Source: Chara braunii
Lineage: Eukaryota; Streptophyta; Charophyceae; Charales; Characeae
Direction: 5' to 3'
Assembly: GCA_003427395.1 (NCBI GenBank)
Contig: BFEA01000049.1
Span: 377,985 to 408,143, forward strand
DNA: 30,159 nt
The translations under genes and the position numbers were made by a program. Every line of letters starts with the position of its first letter. The first letter of the stretch is position 1. This document shows positions 9,967 to 21,939 of the stretch, in pieces. Below the pieces are notes generated by a model. It did not search any database, was not told where the DNA came from, and saw only the letters and a program-made list of their open reading frames with translations.

Positions 9967-11135
9967 CGGTAGTCCAATCATTAAAGACAAGCCGAAATTT
10001 TTTTTTAAGGGATTCCTGGGCGTTTGCGTGTCCACCTTCCCAAATTACTTTCCCCAGCCTCCCACCCTGGTCACTTCCCAGCCAACTTCTGTTAAATTGA
10101 TTAATGTGAACCCAGATCTCCTTTGGCTCAGATAGAAACTGAATTTTTTCTTTAATTTGTTCCCATTTGATAGTTAAATCATTTTGTACCTGTTGTTTGA
10201 TAGATTCAGTAAATTCTGGCCCGTCCAATCGCGCACCCTCCATTTCAAAGGTACACCTCCTTGTCCAAATTGCCCATATGATCACTCTCCTACCTATTAA
10301 AAACATGTTGATTGTGAAGTCATCTCCTTGGTCCGAATGCCATGATTCCAATAGGAGGGCTTTCCGTTCCCAAGGCCAGGGGTGAGAAGTATTCATTTGA
10401 TTCCAGATTCTATCCTACCATCTCCAAAGCCAGATTGACCCCGGGCATTGGAGGAAAATATGCTCTATAGTTTCAGGGATGAGCTTGGATGGAAAGGCTG
10501 ATTTACAGAACTTACACCATGGGAAGGCAACGCCCTTCTGTTCAAGAGATGACCTATCGATGATCCAATCATTCGTGGGAAGACATCTATGAGCAATTTG
10601 CCACTGAAGAGAAGCAATTTTGGCTGGTTTAGTTTTAGAAGCTTGGAACCATTTAATTCTTCTCAACTCGTCCTTATTAACATTAAGATTCTTATGCCAT
10701 CTTTCTTCAATACGGTCTTTCAAGTTAAACCTGGGATGGAGCATCCTGTAGGATGCCTTGACTGTGAGGGTGTGTAGATTTATAGGATGAGAGTGACTAC
10801 GTTTCCCAGGGAGTGACCAGCACCAGCTAAGGGGGTCAAACAGAAGATGAGAGATAGGAGTGTCCGGTCTAAAAGCAAGCCATTTTTCATCAATCTTCAG
10901 AACTCTAATCCTGAAGAGTTGGTTATCCGAGATCCATCTAGTTTCCTCTTGTTGACCCCGGCAGAGAAAGCCATCATCTTGAATTTGAAAAATTGATAGA
11001 AGAATTTGATTCGGGTTATGGATCTCAATTATGTTACCGACTACACCATTAATATCATGAAACGCTACCCAATCATTTTCAATAAATTTGGGACCCTTTT
11101 GTAGAATTCTGATCCACTCCAGTGGGGGGGAAAAA

Positions 11136-11223
11136 GAACCGGACTGACGCTCCCCAGAATGGATATGCAGCCAGGACCATAAGGCCCTGTTTTGCTAAAA
11201 AAATAAAAATAAAAATAAAAAAA
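11136..11223 (+). mobile_element. 3' end and A-rich tail of LINE B, separated from it by F
   Basis: GAACCGGACTGACGCTCC at 11,136 and the following bases up to GGCCCTGTTTTGCT match the 3' end of element E (from GAACCGGACTGATGCTCC at about 26,934). The tail at 11,197-11,223 is AAAAAAATAAAAATAAAAAT-like. In E this stretch follows about 50 bp after the point where B breaks off at 8890. Confidence 0.82.
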
Positions 11224-12098
11224 TCCTACAGTTACCCTAACTGCGAGTAGCAGGCCCGGGCTACCCCTAGGACGAACAGGCCCTAAAGGCCTATGCCAAT
11301 AGACAATCCTATAGCCTATAGCCGAGTAGGGAGAGGCAAGAGAGGCTGAAACGGAAACGCTACTGGTCGGTCCAGTCAGTCCGGTCTAGGTCGTGTCTAG
11401 GCTATGGTAGACTATGAATAGGTTTAGGGAAAACTGTTCGGGGCTTTTGGCAGTTGGTACCGTGTACATCGCGGCTGTGCAACGCATGAACTGGAGTGGT
11501 GACAACTTCAGCGTTGGAGAAGACAGACATAGCCAGACCTGCGAAGCGTCGGCCATAGCTGGGACCTGCGGTGTTCTCTGACAGCACGCGGGGCTGCTCA
11601 GAGGTCTGGGCTATCTGGAGTCTGCTGGAGGCCACAAAAGTTCGTGCCCTGCTGAACCCTCCTCAGGAGTAGTGTGTCTGGGTGTGTGGCGCTGCAGCCA
11701 TAGCTGCAACTATCTTCCTCCGAGCTCATCTTTGTCAGGAGAGGTGGCGCTGCTACAAACTTCCACTTGGGAAGTCCTCTGGCACTTCATCATCATCAGA
11801 TACCGTGGCGCTGGTCTTCTTCTTCATTCTCTGAGAGGCGCTTGGCCTCAGAGGTCTGTTGCAGGGTGGCACTTTCCTCTGGAGGCAGTATATGGGTGGC
11901 ACTTTATGTTTCAGGGACTCAGGGGTAGTAATAGCAGTTACTCAAGGTTGGGGAGTGAAGCACTGCTCATTTCTGAGCAGAGCACTATGGTTCTGGGGCT
12001 ATTTCTGACTTTTTGAGACTGTGAGTTTTAATAAACAGTGTAAATACTGTGTGTGGACTATCATTGCTTCATTGTTTCCTGGATGTGATCTACTCGGC

Positions 12099-12125
<27 letters not shown>
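11224..12125 (+). other. Retroposed-looking noncoding segment ending in A27
   Basis: No protein family is recognised. The end looks like a polyadenylated transcript: AATAAA at 12,030-12,035, then an A27 run at 12,099-12,125. The body repeats the word GTGGCGCTG/GGTGGCACTTT several times (near 11,688, 11,744, 11,804, 11,866, 11,896). Its 5' part (11,225-11,340) contains GGCCC-rich palindromic words. It could be a SINE-like or LTR-derived 3' end or a processed transcript; I cannot tell which. Confidence 0.4.
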
Positions 12126-12130
<5 letters not shown>

Positions 12131-12740
12131 ACTGTGAACTTTGGATTTAGTAATTTAAGCTCATAACTTCATATATGACTCAACAATTCGAACTTTGCAG
12201 TTCAATTCGAGTTGGGACGTGATACGGACCCCCTCTCCCAGACAGCGCCATTGCTGATCCCGATGCGTAAGAAATGGGAGAGGGGGGAGAGTACGCGCAG
12301 TTGAGTTTTTGCGCCAGCGCCGCTCGGTGAGCGTCGGCCGTCCGCGCGTTAGCCCCTTCACGCTGGTTTCTCGAACTCGGCGCGCGCTTTCAAATTCGTG
12401 CACACTCTCGCGCGCTTCCATGGGATCGCCATCACCATCAACATGTTCTGAGTTCGCGCGCGCTCTTACGGGATCGCCATCTCCACTGGGGTCGAACAAG
12501 AGAAGGCGGACGAGTGCACGTTTCCACAGCCCCCTGCCACGCCTCCGGGCGTGGCTAGGCATAGATAGAGACGACAAAGGCGAGGATCCGTGAAGGTGGG
12601 CAAGGAAGAAACGTGCTTTGGCATTGGAAGGAGCATCTATTTCGGCAAAATCGGAACCCAGACCCTCCAAGAAGGAATATGAGTCGGATAGGCTAATCGA
12701 GTAAGGGATGATATTGACTTCCTATTCTGCTCCTTTCGCA
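12126..12740. other. CpG-rich segment without recognised gene
   Basis: GC-rich with many CGCGCG words (12,345-12,460), unlike the surrounding sequence. A minus-strand open frame of 169 codons (12,670-12,161) exists but has no recognisable domain. An overlapping plus-strand frame is also open, as expected in GC-rich sequence, so neither is called. A short direct repeat centred on GGGATCGCCATC occurs at about 12,422 and 12,470. Confidence 0.4.
12536..12555. repeat. Perfect 8-bp-stem hairpin
   Basis: GCCACGCC and GGCGTGGC surround a TCCG loop. Function unknown; it may be a chance product of the GC-rich setting. Confidence 0.6.
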
Positions 12741-12744
12741 TCTC

Positions 12745-12751
12745 TATATTA
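12745..12751 (+). promoter_or_regulatory. Possible TATA box
   Basis: TATATTA followed by AAAA, then a pyrimidine-rich TCATCTCTCTC about 22-30 bp downstream where an initiator would lie. It sits at the left edge of the pyrimidine-rich array that precedes LINE C. The call rests on motif and spacing only. Confidence 0.25.
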
Positions 12752-12959
12752 AAAACCACTTTCATCTCTCTCATAGCGTCTTCGTCCATCCCCCCGGATT
12801 TAGCTCTCAATTACTGCTCTCCAACCTACCCCGCAATCTATCCCCTTCCCGATCCCCCAGTCCTTCCCCTATCGACAACCTGCGACCAGCCAGCTTCCAC
12901 TCAAAACTTGACACCGTTACCTCGTCACACCATCGCCAGCAACACTCACGCAGACCTTC

Positions 12960-14040
12960 GATTCTCCTTTAATCTGCGAGTTACCTTCCTTCCCGATCCA
13001 CTCGACTCCCCCTTCCCCCCCCCCCCTCTCCCCCCCTCGCCACACTCATACACACACATACTCATCCCTTCTTAACCTTACTCCCATATTGCTAGTCAAC
13101 CACTCACCGACCCATCGAATTCTCCATCGACCGCCACCAGCAGATAACTAGTCCCAGTCGGCCTTCCCTTCCCATTAGCTCTCCGTTCCCCATTCTCGAT
13201 CCTCCCACCTCCCGTCCAACCCCTTCCTTGTCTCTCCCGCTCCCTACTGATTCCCGATCCAACTCCACTTCATAGTTGTCGATCCTTCCTTTCTGACACT
13301 ATTCCCCGCCTCCCCGTCTCGTTAATCCGCCTCCCTCCCGATCCACTCTACCCCCCCCCCCCTCCACCCCCCTCCACACCCACACACACATATATAACCA
13401 TCCCTTCTTTTCCTTCCTCTCGTATCACTAGCCATCCACTCACAGCCCCACCTATCCACCCTCTCTTCGAATTCCCTCTTCACCGACCACCACTAGTTTA
13501 AAAGTCATCGATCAATCGCTTCCATCCACCCTTCCACCCTCCCAGCCCTTACTCTCTCCTCTTTCTCGATCCTCCCACATCCCGTCCAACCCCATCCTTA
13601 TCACTCTCGCTCGCCACTGATTCCCGACCGTGACCCCACCCCATTCTTTACCGTCTCGATCTCTCGTCACTGACGCCATTCCCCGCCTCCCCGTCTCGTT
13701 ACTCATCACTAAGCGCCCCTCCAGACTCCAACGTCGAATATTCATCACCCCTCCCGCGACCACCACTAGTGTAGAAGTCATCGATCAATCGCTTCCATCC
13801 ACCCTTCCACCCTCCCAGCCCTTACTCTCTCCTCTTTCTCGATCCTCCCACATCACGGCCAACCCCATCCTTATCTCTCTCGCTCGCTACTGATTCCCGA
13901 CCGTGACCCCACCCCATTCTTCACCGTCTCGATCTCTCGTCACTTACGCCATTCCCCGCCTCCCTGTCCCGTTACTCATCACTAAGCGCCCCTCCAGACT
14001 CCAACGTCGAATATTCATCACCCCTCCCGCCTACCACTCT
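12960..14040. repeat. Pyrimidine-rich repeat array upstream of LINE C
   Basis: Strongly C/T-biased on this strand. Two diverged units (about 12,990-13,140 and 13,335-13,490) share CGATCCACTC, a C-run, an (AC)n patch, and a TCGAATTC...CACCGACC... end. They are followed by two near-identical 273-bp units. C-runs near 13,017-13,030 and 13,351-13,363 are probably length-variable. Confidence 0.75.
13485..14030. repeat. 273-bp tandem repeat, two near-identical copies
   Basis: The unit starts GACCACCACTAGT at 13,485 and again at 13,758. ATCAATCGCTTCCATCC recurs at 13,511 and 13,784; TTCCCGACCGTGACCCC recurs at 13,621 and 13,894. 273 is divisible by three, so an open frame repeats (MTPPHS...PSRSLVT at 13,630 and 13,903), but its composition is that of a pyrimidine-rich repeat rather than a protein. 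Confidence 0.93.
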
Positions 14041-14107
14041 CACCCCCTCCCCCCCTTACTGTCTACCATACACATCACCATATCTACCTTCAATTCCTTC
14101 CGGCCAC

Positions 14108-14252
14108 NNNNNNNNNNNNNNNNNNNNNNNNNNNNNNNNNNNNNNNNNNNNNNNNNNNNNNNNNNNNNNNNNNNNNNNNNNNNNNNNNNNNNNNNNNNNN
14201 NNNNNNNNNNNNNNNNNNNNNNNNNNNNNNNNNNNNNNNNNNNNNNNNNNNN
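14108..14252. other. Assembly gap (145 N)
   Basis: Run of unknown bases between the tandem array and the start of LINE C. Any frame that appears to run through it is artificial. The true length is unknown. Confidence 0.99.
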
Positions 14253-14322
14253 CCATAAGGGCGTGACGGATTACACAACAACAATTGAACGAGACAGGGT
14301 CGAAGCCACTGGAAAGAGGAAG

Positions 14323-15706
14323 ATGGCTACCCCAACGCCAACCATGGCCCCCACAGACCAGGAGGCAACGGAAAGCACTGTCAATATCATTGACAACGAA
14401 GCCCTCAAATTCCTAATTGAGAAGACAAAAGTTCAAGGGATCGAGTTCACGGGAAAACAGATAGTGGATGGAAAGGAAGACGAGGTGGTTATCTGGAAAT
14501 ACCCGGAAAAAAGGATTGCTGAATTGGATGATCTGCATGAAAGACATGGGGTAGTCTTCAATTTTACAGATCTCCAGCCAGCAGAAAAGAGGAAGTGGAT
14601 AATCGAAACTATAAAAAAGGAACCGAAACTCAAGCAGATTGGAGATACTTACACACTGCAGAATTTGGGCCGCAACAACATTATGGTAGTCTTCATTCAC
14701 GAAAATCACGCACGAATCGCAGCTGAGATGCAATCCAGAAACTATCATGGTTCAATGTGTACCATCATCAAATGGAAGAAGGTGTCAGCGCAAAGACAAA
14801 ACCCAGTTTTTGCAGTGTCATACAAACAGATCCTGCTGAAAGAGAACTTTTGGGTTCAATTTGATAACATTCAACCTGAATTCCATGGTTTACTGGTCGA
14901 CAGACTCGAAAGGCAGTATACAGCGAATAAAGTCCTCAAATGGATTCTACCGACGCCGGAGTTCCTGGCCCCTCACTGCGGAACCATGACCGCAATCCTG
15001 GATGTACAAACAAATGACCCCCGGTGTTTCCATTAGTCTGGAAATTCCAGATAGAAAGCAGAGTGGTGGAGGTAAGGATATCAACTAGGACCTCGCCGAT
15101 CTGTTTTCGTTGCAGAGAACGAGGTCACTTGCGAACTAATCCCACCTGCCCCAAGTTCCCGAAACAAGCAAAAAAACGGAAGCTACTGCCGAACATGTTG
15201 GTAGAAGTGGAAGATGCGCCTGGTATATGGTTCGTGGCTGACCCCTGTTATGATGGATGGGTTTTTTATGATAATTTAGACGAACCAGACTGGGTGTGGC
15301 ATTTCGCAGACCAGACACCGTCTGTCAAAAACACAGACATCCCCCCCCCCCCCCAGACAGCAGATGGCAGAAGAAGGCAACCGGGAAAGTGAAGGGGAAC
15401 CCAACAAAGATTAATACCAATCCCCTCACGGATTCACGGGTAATCAGGGAAGAGAAGGCTAAGGAAGATCTATTGTGTGATCTGGACACCATAAGAGAAC
15501 AAATTGAACAAGAGTACAACAAAGACCCGGTGACATTCAGGGAAGCACTAAAACAAGCCGAACTGCACACACACACACAAAAAAGGATACGGCACAAACT
15601 GAGAATAAACGGTCACTACACAGTGTTTGCAGCCAGCTGGAGAAGGAAGTGGGCCCAAAGAGAAGGAGAGCAGAGGAATTTGGAAAGGGAAAGGAAGTGG
15701 AAATGA
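14323..15706 (+). pseudogene. LINE ORF1 N-terminal half with CCHC knuckle, copy C
   Basis: The likely start is ATG at 14,323 (MATPTPTMAPTDQ); a second ATG at 14,344 is possible. Conserved stretches shared with copies A and D: IIDNEALKFLIEKTKVQG, EVVIWKYPEKRIAELDDLHE, and FWVQFDNIQPEFHGLLVDRL. The frame stops at 15,034-15,036 after a shift near 15,015 and continues at 15,024 with the knuckle CFRCRERGHLRTNPTC (about 15,100-15,150), again CX2CX4HX6C. It shifts a second time at a run of 14 C (15,341-15,354). The third piece (KATGKVKGNPTKINTNPLT...) runs to 15,706. The role is RNA binding in the LINE particle by analogy with plant LINE ORF1. Two shifts make it non-functional as it stands. Confidence 0.85.
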
Positions 15707-17090
15707 TGGGAACCATGCAAGGGGAAGATGTTGTGGATTCAGATCTGGCGGAAGGCGAAGCAGACGGGGAAACAAAGGGAAAGAACAACACAACAGATGA
15801 TGCCTCTATAGAGGAGGACGATCGATCCCGGCGATCCCTGACATGGCTCAGGGAGTATGTGGAAAAGGCAAAGAGGGAACGTGAGCAGGCCTTCGATATC
15901 TGTGTAGCCTACCTGAAACATGCAGAGAGGCCCCAGGTGAATGGAAGGAAAGGTACCATTGTAGGGATCAACAACTCCTCCAACTAGTTTGAAATGCTTA
16001 GAAAGGAAAAAGTAGAAGAATTTTCTGAGTATGCAGCCTTTAGATACGCAGAAAAGAAAAGGGCAAGAGACCAAGGGATAGAGGATAGGGGCAAAACCAT
16101 CCCCACAACCAAAGACGACTTTCAAGATCTGCGACCTAAAACGAGAAAAGCAAGAATCAGAAAAGAAAGGAGTTGAACAAGGAACAAACGAAAATGGAGG
16201 AGGAATCTGAACGCAACCTCCTAGAGAAGGAAGCGGCAGTAGTATTGTCACAAACAGAGAAGCTGAAGAAATGGAACAAAGAATACACTTCAGAATTTAT
16301 CACTATCACACAGATAGCATGTGGCAAAGCTCCCATGGTGACTGAGTCGGCCAGAGCGGCACGAAGAACCCTGAGAAACATCCAACCACTCATCGCAACC
16401 AGATATGTGGCAAAAGCACAAGAATGGCAGATCGCCACAGATGTGTCTTTCAAAATCCCTCACTTCGTGGAAATGAACGTCGTCAAAGTGCTTGAGAAGC
16501 AGGTAACAATAGAAACCCCACTAACGATCTTGAAGACGGTAGCTATGGAGGAAAGCCAGATTGACACCTGCATGCAAGAAGATTGTAAGAACTCACAGAA
16601 AAGCACGGGAGAGACGAACAGGAACTCCCCAAGCGCCTTTTCACCCCTAATTGCCAAAATGTCGAAATCAACAAAATTAAGATCCAGCATGATCTGGAAA
16701 CCCTGGAAAATGGTGGCTGAGGTCCCCTACAACATCCTAGCAGATATAGGTATGTCGACGAAGTTGATGGCCACAGCGGTCGCACATATTGTCTCGACGG
16801 GGTTGCTGGAAGGAGATGAGGACCTGGATGCAAGAGCATATGCCACCGACTGTGAGAGATTCTACAGGAGCAACACCTCAGACTGCGATTCATGGGACGG
16901 GGAAAATGAAAAAAAAAAGTTGGATGTATTCCCTGATTTGGAGAAGGACAGTCGTGGGAAGGACGGGTTGGAGGGATCAGATACCATAGGAGAGGGTTTA
17001 CCCTCCTCATCGGAAGACAATGGGCTGAAGACCAATCAGGAGGTAATCGAAGAGGGTGGGAGCGTGGAGGGACCCCCCCTCCCCCCTTAG
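15649..17090 (+). pseudogene. LINE ORF1 C-terminal half, copy C
   Basis: Pieces at 15,649-15,987 (SLTWLREYVEKAKREREQAF), read through a TAG at 15,985-15,987 into EEFSEYAAFRYAEKKRARDQ (to 16,176), then 16,173-17,090, a 305-codon open piece. That last piece has a charged start (EKLKKWNKEYTSEFITITQ), FKIPHF, then FSPLIAKMSKSTKLRSSM, and an acidic Ser-rich end finishing EEGGSVEGPPLPP. The order matches copy B at 3300-4544. Helical, charged sections suggest a coiled coil. The short overlap of frames (16,173/16,176) reflects a frameshift in one protein rather than two genes. ORF1 of this family would be about 900 codons, long for a LINE. Confidence 0.78.
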
Positions 17091-17136
17091 ATCCCCCCCT
17101 TACCTCTTTGCCACCTAAGCCGATACAGCTACATCC

Positions 17137-18071
17137 ACGGAGAGTTATAGGCTAAGGGCTAATGAGGCAGGGGATCGTGTTGATTGGAGAAATCAAGGGC
17201 TAGTCATAAGAAGCTGGAATGTTAATGGGCTTGGGAATATAATGGAGAGAGAAGAAAAGTTGAACGATTTGTTAACAGGGGTGACAATCGCTAACAGGAA
17301 AGTAGCGGATATTTTGTTATTACAAGAAACTCACCTCACTTTTTCGACGAAACATAACAAAATCCGCTCTTTTTTGGCAAAGAAATTCGGAGGCCTGAAA
17401 GACGAATGTCGACCCCGCCTGAAGTTCAAAGGGAACCGCAATTTTGATCCCTAAATCATCTCGCCTATACGCAGCGGGTACAATCATAGACAAAAGAGCA
17501 GATCTGACTAAAGGAAGATGGTGCTTGCTACACCTTCAAGTGGAAAGAGAAGGAACTAGTATTGATTAACCTCTATGCACCAAACTCTACGTTAGAGAGA
17601 TCGTCTTTTCAGATGAATCTCAGAAACCTGATTCTGCCAATGACCCCTTGCATTCTGGCGGGCGACTGGAATGCCACCATGGACCCGATAACAGACCGCA
17701 TATCGCGACCCTCCAATGCCCCCAGTTTAATAGAGACACTACCGATTCAGGAGTTGATGTTGGATTATAACCTGGTCGACCCATATAGAACTCTACACCC
17801 CACTAAAAGAACTTTCACCCTGGTCAAGAAAAATCATGCACACCACACTGCCTTCTCACGAATAGATTACTTCCTGGTGTCAGAAATAATGATGGGGGCA
17901 GTCAAGGATGCGGAGATTTTACCTCTGGCCTCGTACACAGGGCTAGATCACAAGCCAATTGAGTTGGTAATATGTTTTGACCAAGTAGTCAAAAGAGGGG
18001 CCAACTTTCATAAGCTCAACAATGCCCTCTTGTTTAGTCAGACCTTTCAAAAAGAGGTATATGATTGCTAG
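17137..18071 (+). pseudogene. LINE ORF2 N-terminus: APE-type endonuclease, copy C
   Basis: The position matching the ATG of copy B (4596) is ACG at 17,137-17,139, so the start is lost. Motifs present in order: RSWNVNGLGN, LLLQETHLTF, then a frameshift near 17,440-17,560, INLYAPN, ILAGDWNATMD (catalytic Asp/Asn), FSRIDYFLVS, and GLDHKPIEL (final His). The piece 17,562-18,071 ends with a TAG. The domain nicks target DNA in this family. All catalytic blocks survive but are split over two frames. Confidence 0.88.
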
Positions 18072-19634
18072 ACAGGTCAGAGGGCTGCACGTTTGAGTAC
18101 GGAGACTCGGTGGGAATGGTTTCAAAGGAGCTACTCCATTCTCTCGGTCGAGGCGGCCAGAGTCTCTAGAAAGCTCGCTTCTATGAGAAAGCAAAGGAGA
18201 CAAACTCAAGAATTTGCTATGAAATTAGTTGAAGCCAACCTGATGGATAGTCCCTCCTCGCCACTTTATAATGAGATCTTTGAGAAGGCGCGGAAGGAAT
18301 TGGCTATGTGGAGGTGGTGGGATCTGAAAGGTTTGCAAATAAGAGCCAGCATGTGCGAATATGAGCTCCGCGACTCGATGACAAAACACTTCTTTGCCAA
18401 AATCAAAGCCAACTCGAGAGTGGGTACGATAGAAGGTCTGAGATCTACTACAGCCCCAGAGATCACGAGATCAGATAGTGAAGGGATGTTAGAGATAGCA
18501 AAGAATTTTTACAAGGACCTCTATCAGTCAAAGACTCCTATACCAACAACACCCAACACAAGGGAGGCAAGACAAAAAATGCTCCATTATCTGAAACAGA
18601 CGATAACGGCCGAGCAGGTTGAGATGCTAGACAAAACCATCACAATTGAAGAACTACACCAAGCCTTAACAGGTATGAATAACGGTAAGACGCCAGGGAT
18701 TCATGGATTAACAAAAAAATATTCAGAAAAATTTTGGCCTCTTCTAGGAACGGATCTGTTAAACTATTACAACGACAACTGGACGAGAGGGGGGCTGGGT
18801 AACCTACTCAGCAGCAGCGTGGTCACACTACTCTATAAAAAAGGTGACAAGGAAAACATAATAAATTATAGGCCGATTTCGCTGCTAACACTTTCATATA
18901 GGATTCTGGCGAAGGCCCTCTCCAACCGAATCACTAGAATCACACACAAATGTTTTCACATTGATCAGACCGGTTTCATCCCAGGTCGGTACATTCTAGA
19001 CAATGTATTAACACTAAATGCGGCAATAAGGAAAGCTAGGGAAAGAAGAATAAATACGGCCATAGTTTTGTTCGATTTTGAAAAGACATATGACCAAGTG
19101 AACTGGGATTTTATGGATGCAAGTATGGAAAGAATGGGGGTTGGACCGAATTTCAGAAAATGGGTTCGTATACTCTACAAAGATGTAGCGGGTTGTGTCC
19201 AAGTCAATGGCCTGTTATCGGACTGCTACCCGATATCCTGTTCGGTCCGACAAGGAGACCCATTGGCCCCATCGATCGTTCTGTTTGTAATGGAAACCAT
19301 CACATCATTCCTACGCAAAGACCCATCGATTCATAGACTCTCCGTCATCAATACAGGCTTGGCTCACCAAATGGACTTCCCAACAGCTATCATGTTTGCA
19401 GATAACCTAAATAGGTTGGTGGTTATCCAACGAGGAACCCCTCCAATTACAAGGAGAGGAAGCAACCGTGGTCTGGGAAACGCTAGACTCCCCCACCCAG
19501 TACCTTGGTATATTTATGAGAAGGGAGGGCCTAGCACCCCAAATGGGCCAGAACATATTGACCAAACAAATCAACAGAATAGGAAGGTGGGGCAATGTCT
19601 TCACCTCCCTCATTGGTTGAGCCCCGGTTCTTAA
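18072..19634 (+). pseudogene. LINE ORF2 reverse transcriptase, copy C
   Basis: One 513-codon frame from 18,093. Blocks: FFAKIKANSRVGTIEGL; NNGKTPGIHGLTKKYSEKFW (His where copy B has Asp); SSSVVTLLYKKGDKENIINY with RPISLLTLSYRILAKAL; QTGFIPGRYILDN; FDFEKTYDQVNWDF (motif A); SVRQGDPLAPSIVLF (motif B); and IMFADNLNRL (motif C), with Asn at 19,404-19,406 in place of the second catalytic Asp. Directly after it about 110 bp are missing compared with copy B, and the frame leaves the true reading, ending in unrelated residues (HLPHWLSPGS). RT activity is not expected. Confidence 0.9.
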
Positions 19635-21797
<2,163 letters not shown>

Positions 21798-21939
21798 TCA
21801 AACTTCCACGAGAGACGGACAAGACCAGACGACCGCAGCTACGGAGGGTCAGTTCAGAGATGGACGGATGAAACCAACTGGCCGTAGCAACGGACAAAAG
21901 GTTGACTCAAAGCAATGATGGAGTAAGGTTACAATGAAA

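Larger units (their letters stand above)
8892..11125 (-). mobile_element. LINE F, second LINE family, inserted in the 3' UTR of B
   Basis: A 5'-truncated minus-strand LINE. Its poly(A) tail is the T27 run at 8892-8918, its 3' UTR covers about 8919-9182, and its ORF2 C-terminus lies at 9183-11,125. The 3' UTR shares the GGGGTGAAGAGG neighbourhood with the 3' UTR of G (9740-9760). Its left flank (to 8890) and right flank (from 11,136) together rebuild the 3' UTR of element B as judged from E, so F landed in B. I see no clear target-site duplication, and some B sequence (roughly 40 bp) seems lost at the site. Confidence 0.8.
9183..11125 (-). pseudogene. LINE F ORF2 C-terminal part with zf-RVT, split by insertion G
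   Basis: Reading on the minus strand from 11,125 (PLEWIRILQKGPKF), a single frame is open to a TAG at 10,417-10,415, then continues in the same frame (MNTSHPWPWERKA) to NDWTT at 9968. It contains SYRMLHPRFN, IASLQWQIAHRCLPTNDW and a zf-RVT finger (WCKFCKSAF, then IEHIFLQCPGSIWLW). The frame is then cut by element G. It resumes on the far side at 9278 with VDSSIPLKSMDEFPDFFPP and ends with WFG and a stop at 9185-9183. Matching the same residues in G (WAVVDPSVPMRHVTEFPDPF) proves the join. Apart from G, only one nonsense codon is seen in about 420 codons, so F is young compared with B. Confidence 0.87.
2745..11223 (+). mobile_element. LINE copy B (interrupted by LINE F at 8892-11125)
   Basis: Plus-strand LINE lacking the N-terminal half of ORF1. 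Order: second half of ORF1, APE-type endonuclease (largely deleted), reverse transcriptase, C-terminal region with zf-RVT zinc finger, 3' UTR. The 3' UTR at 8760-8880 matches that of element E (26,800-26,890), including the shared block CCTTCGGCCAGACGGAAGGA. It then stops at the T run of F and resumes at 11,136 with the end of the E-type 3' UTR and an A-rich tail at 11,197-11,223. Multiple frameshifts, deletions and an internal tandem duplication show that it is dead. Confidence 0.85.

Noticed and set aside
12161-12670. Minus-strand 169-codon frame in GC-rich sequence
   Set aside because: The opposite strand is open as well, the composition explains the length, there is no known domain, and it contains a direct repeat.
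13903-15036. A 377-codon frame running from the tandem array through the N gap into LINE ORF1
   Set aside because: The join exists only because N codons do not stop translation. The part before the gap is pyrimidine-rich repeat; the real ORF1 start is at 14,323 or 14,344.
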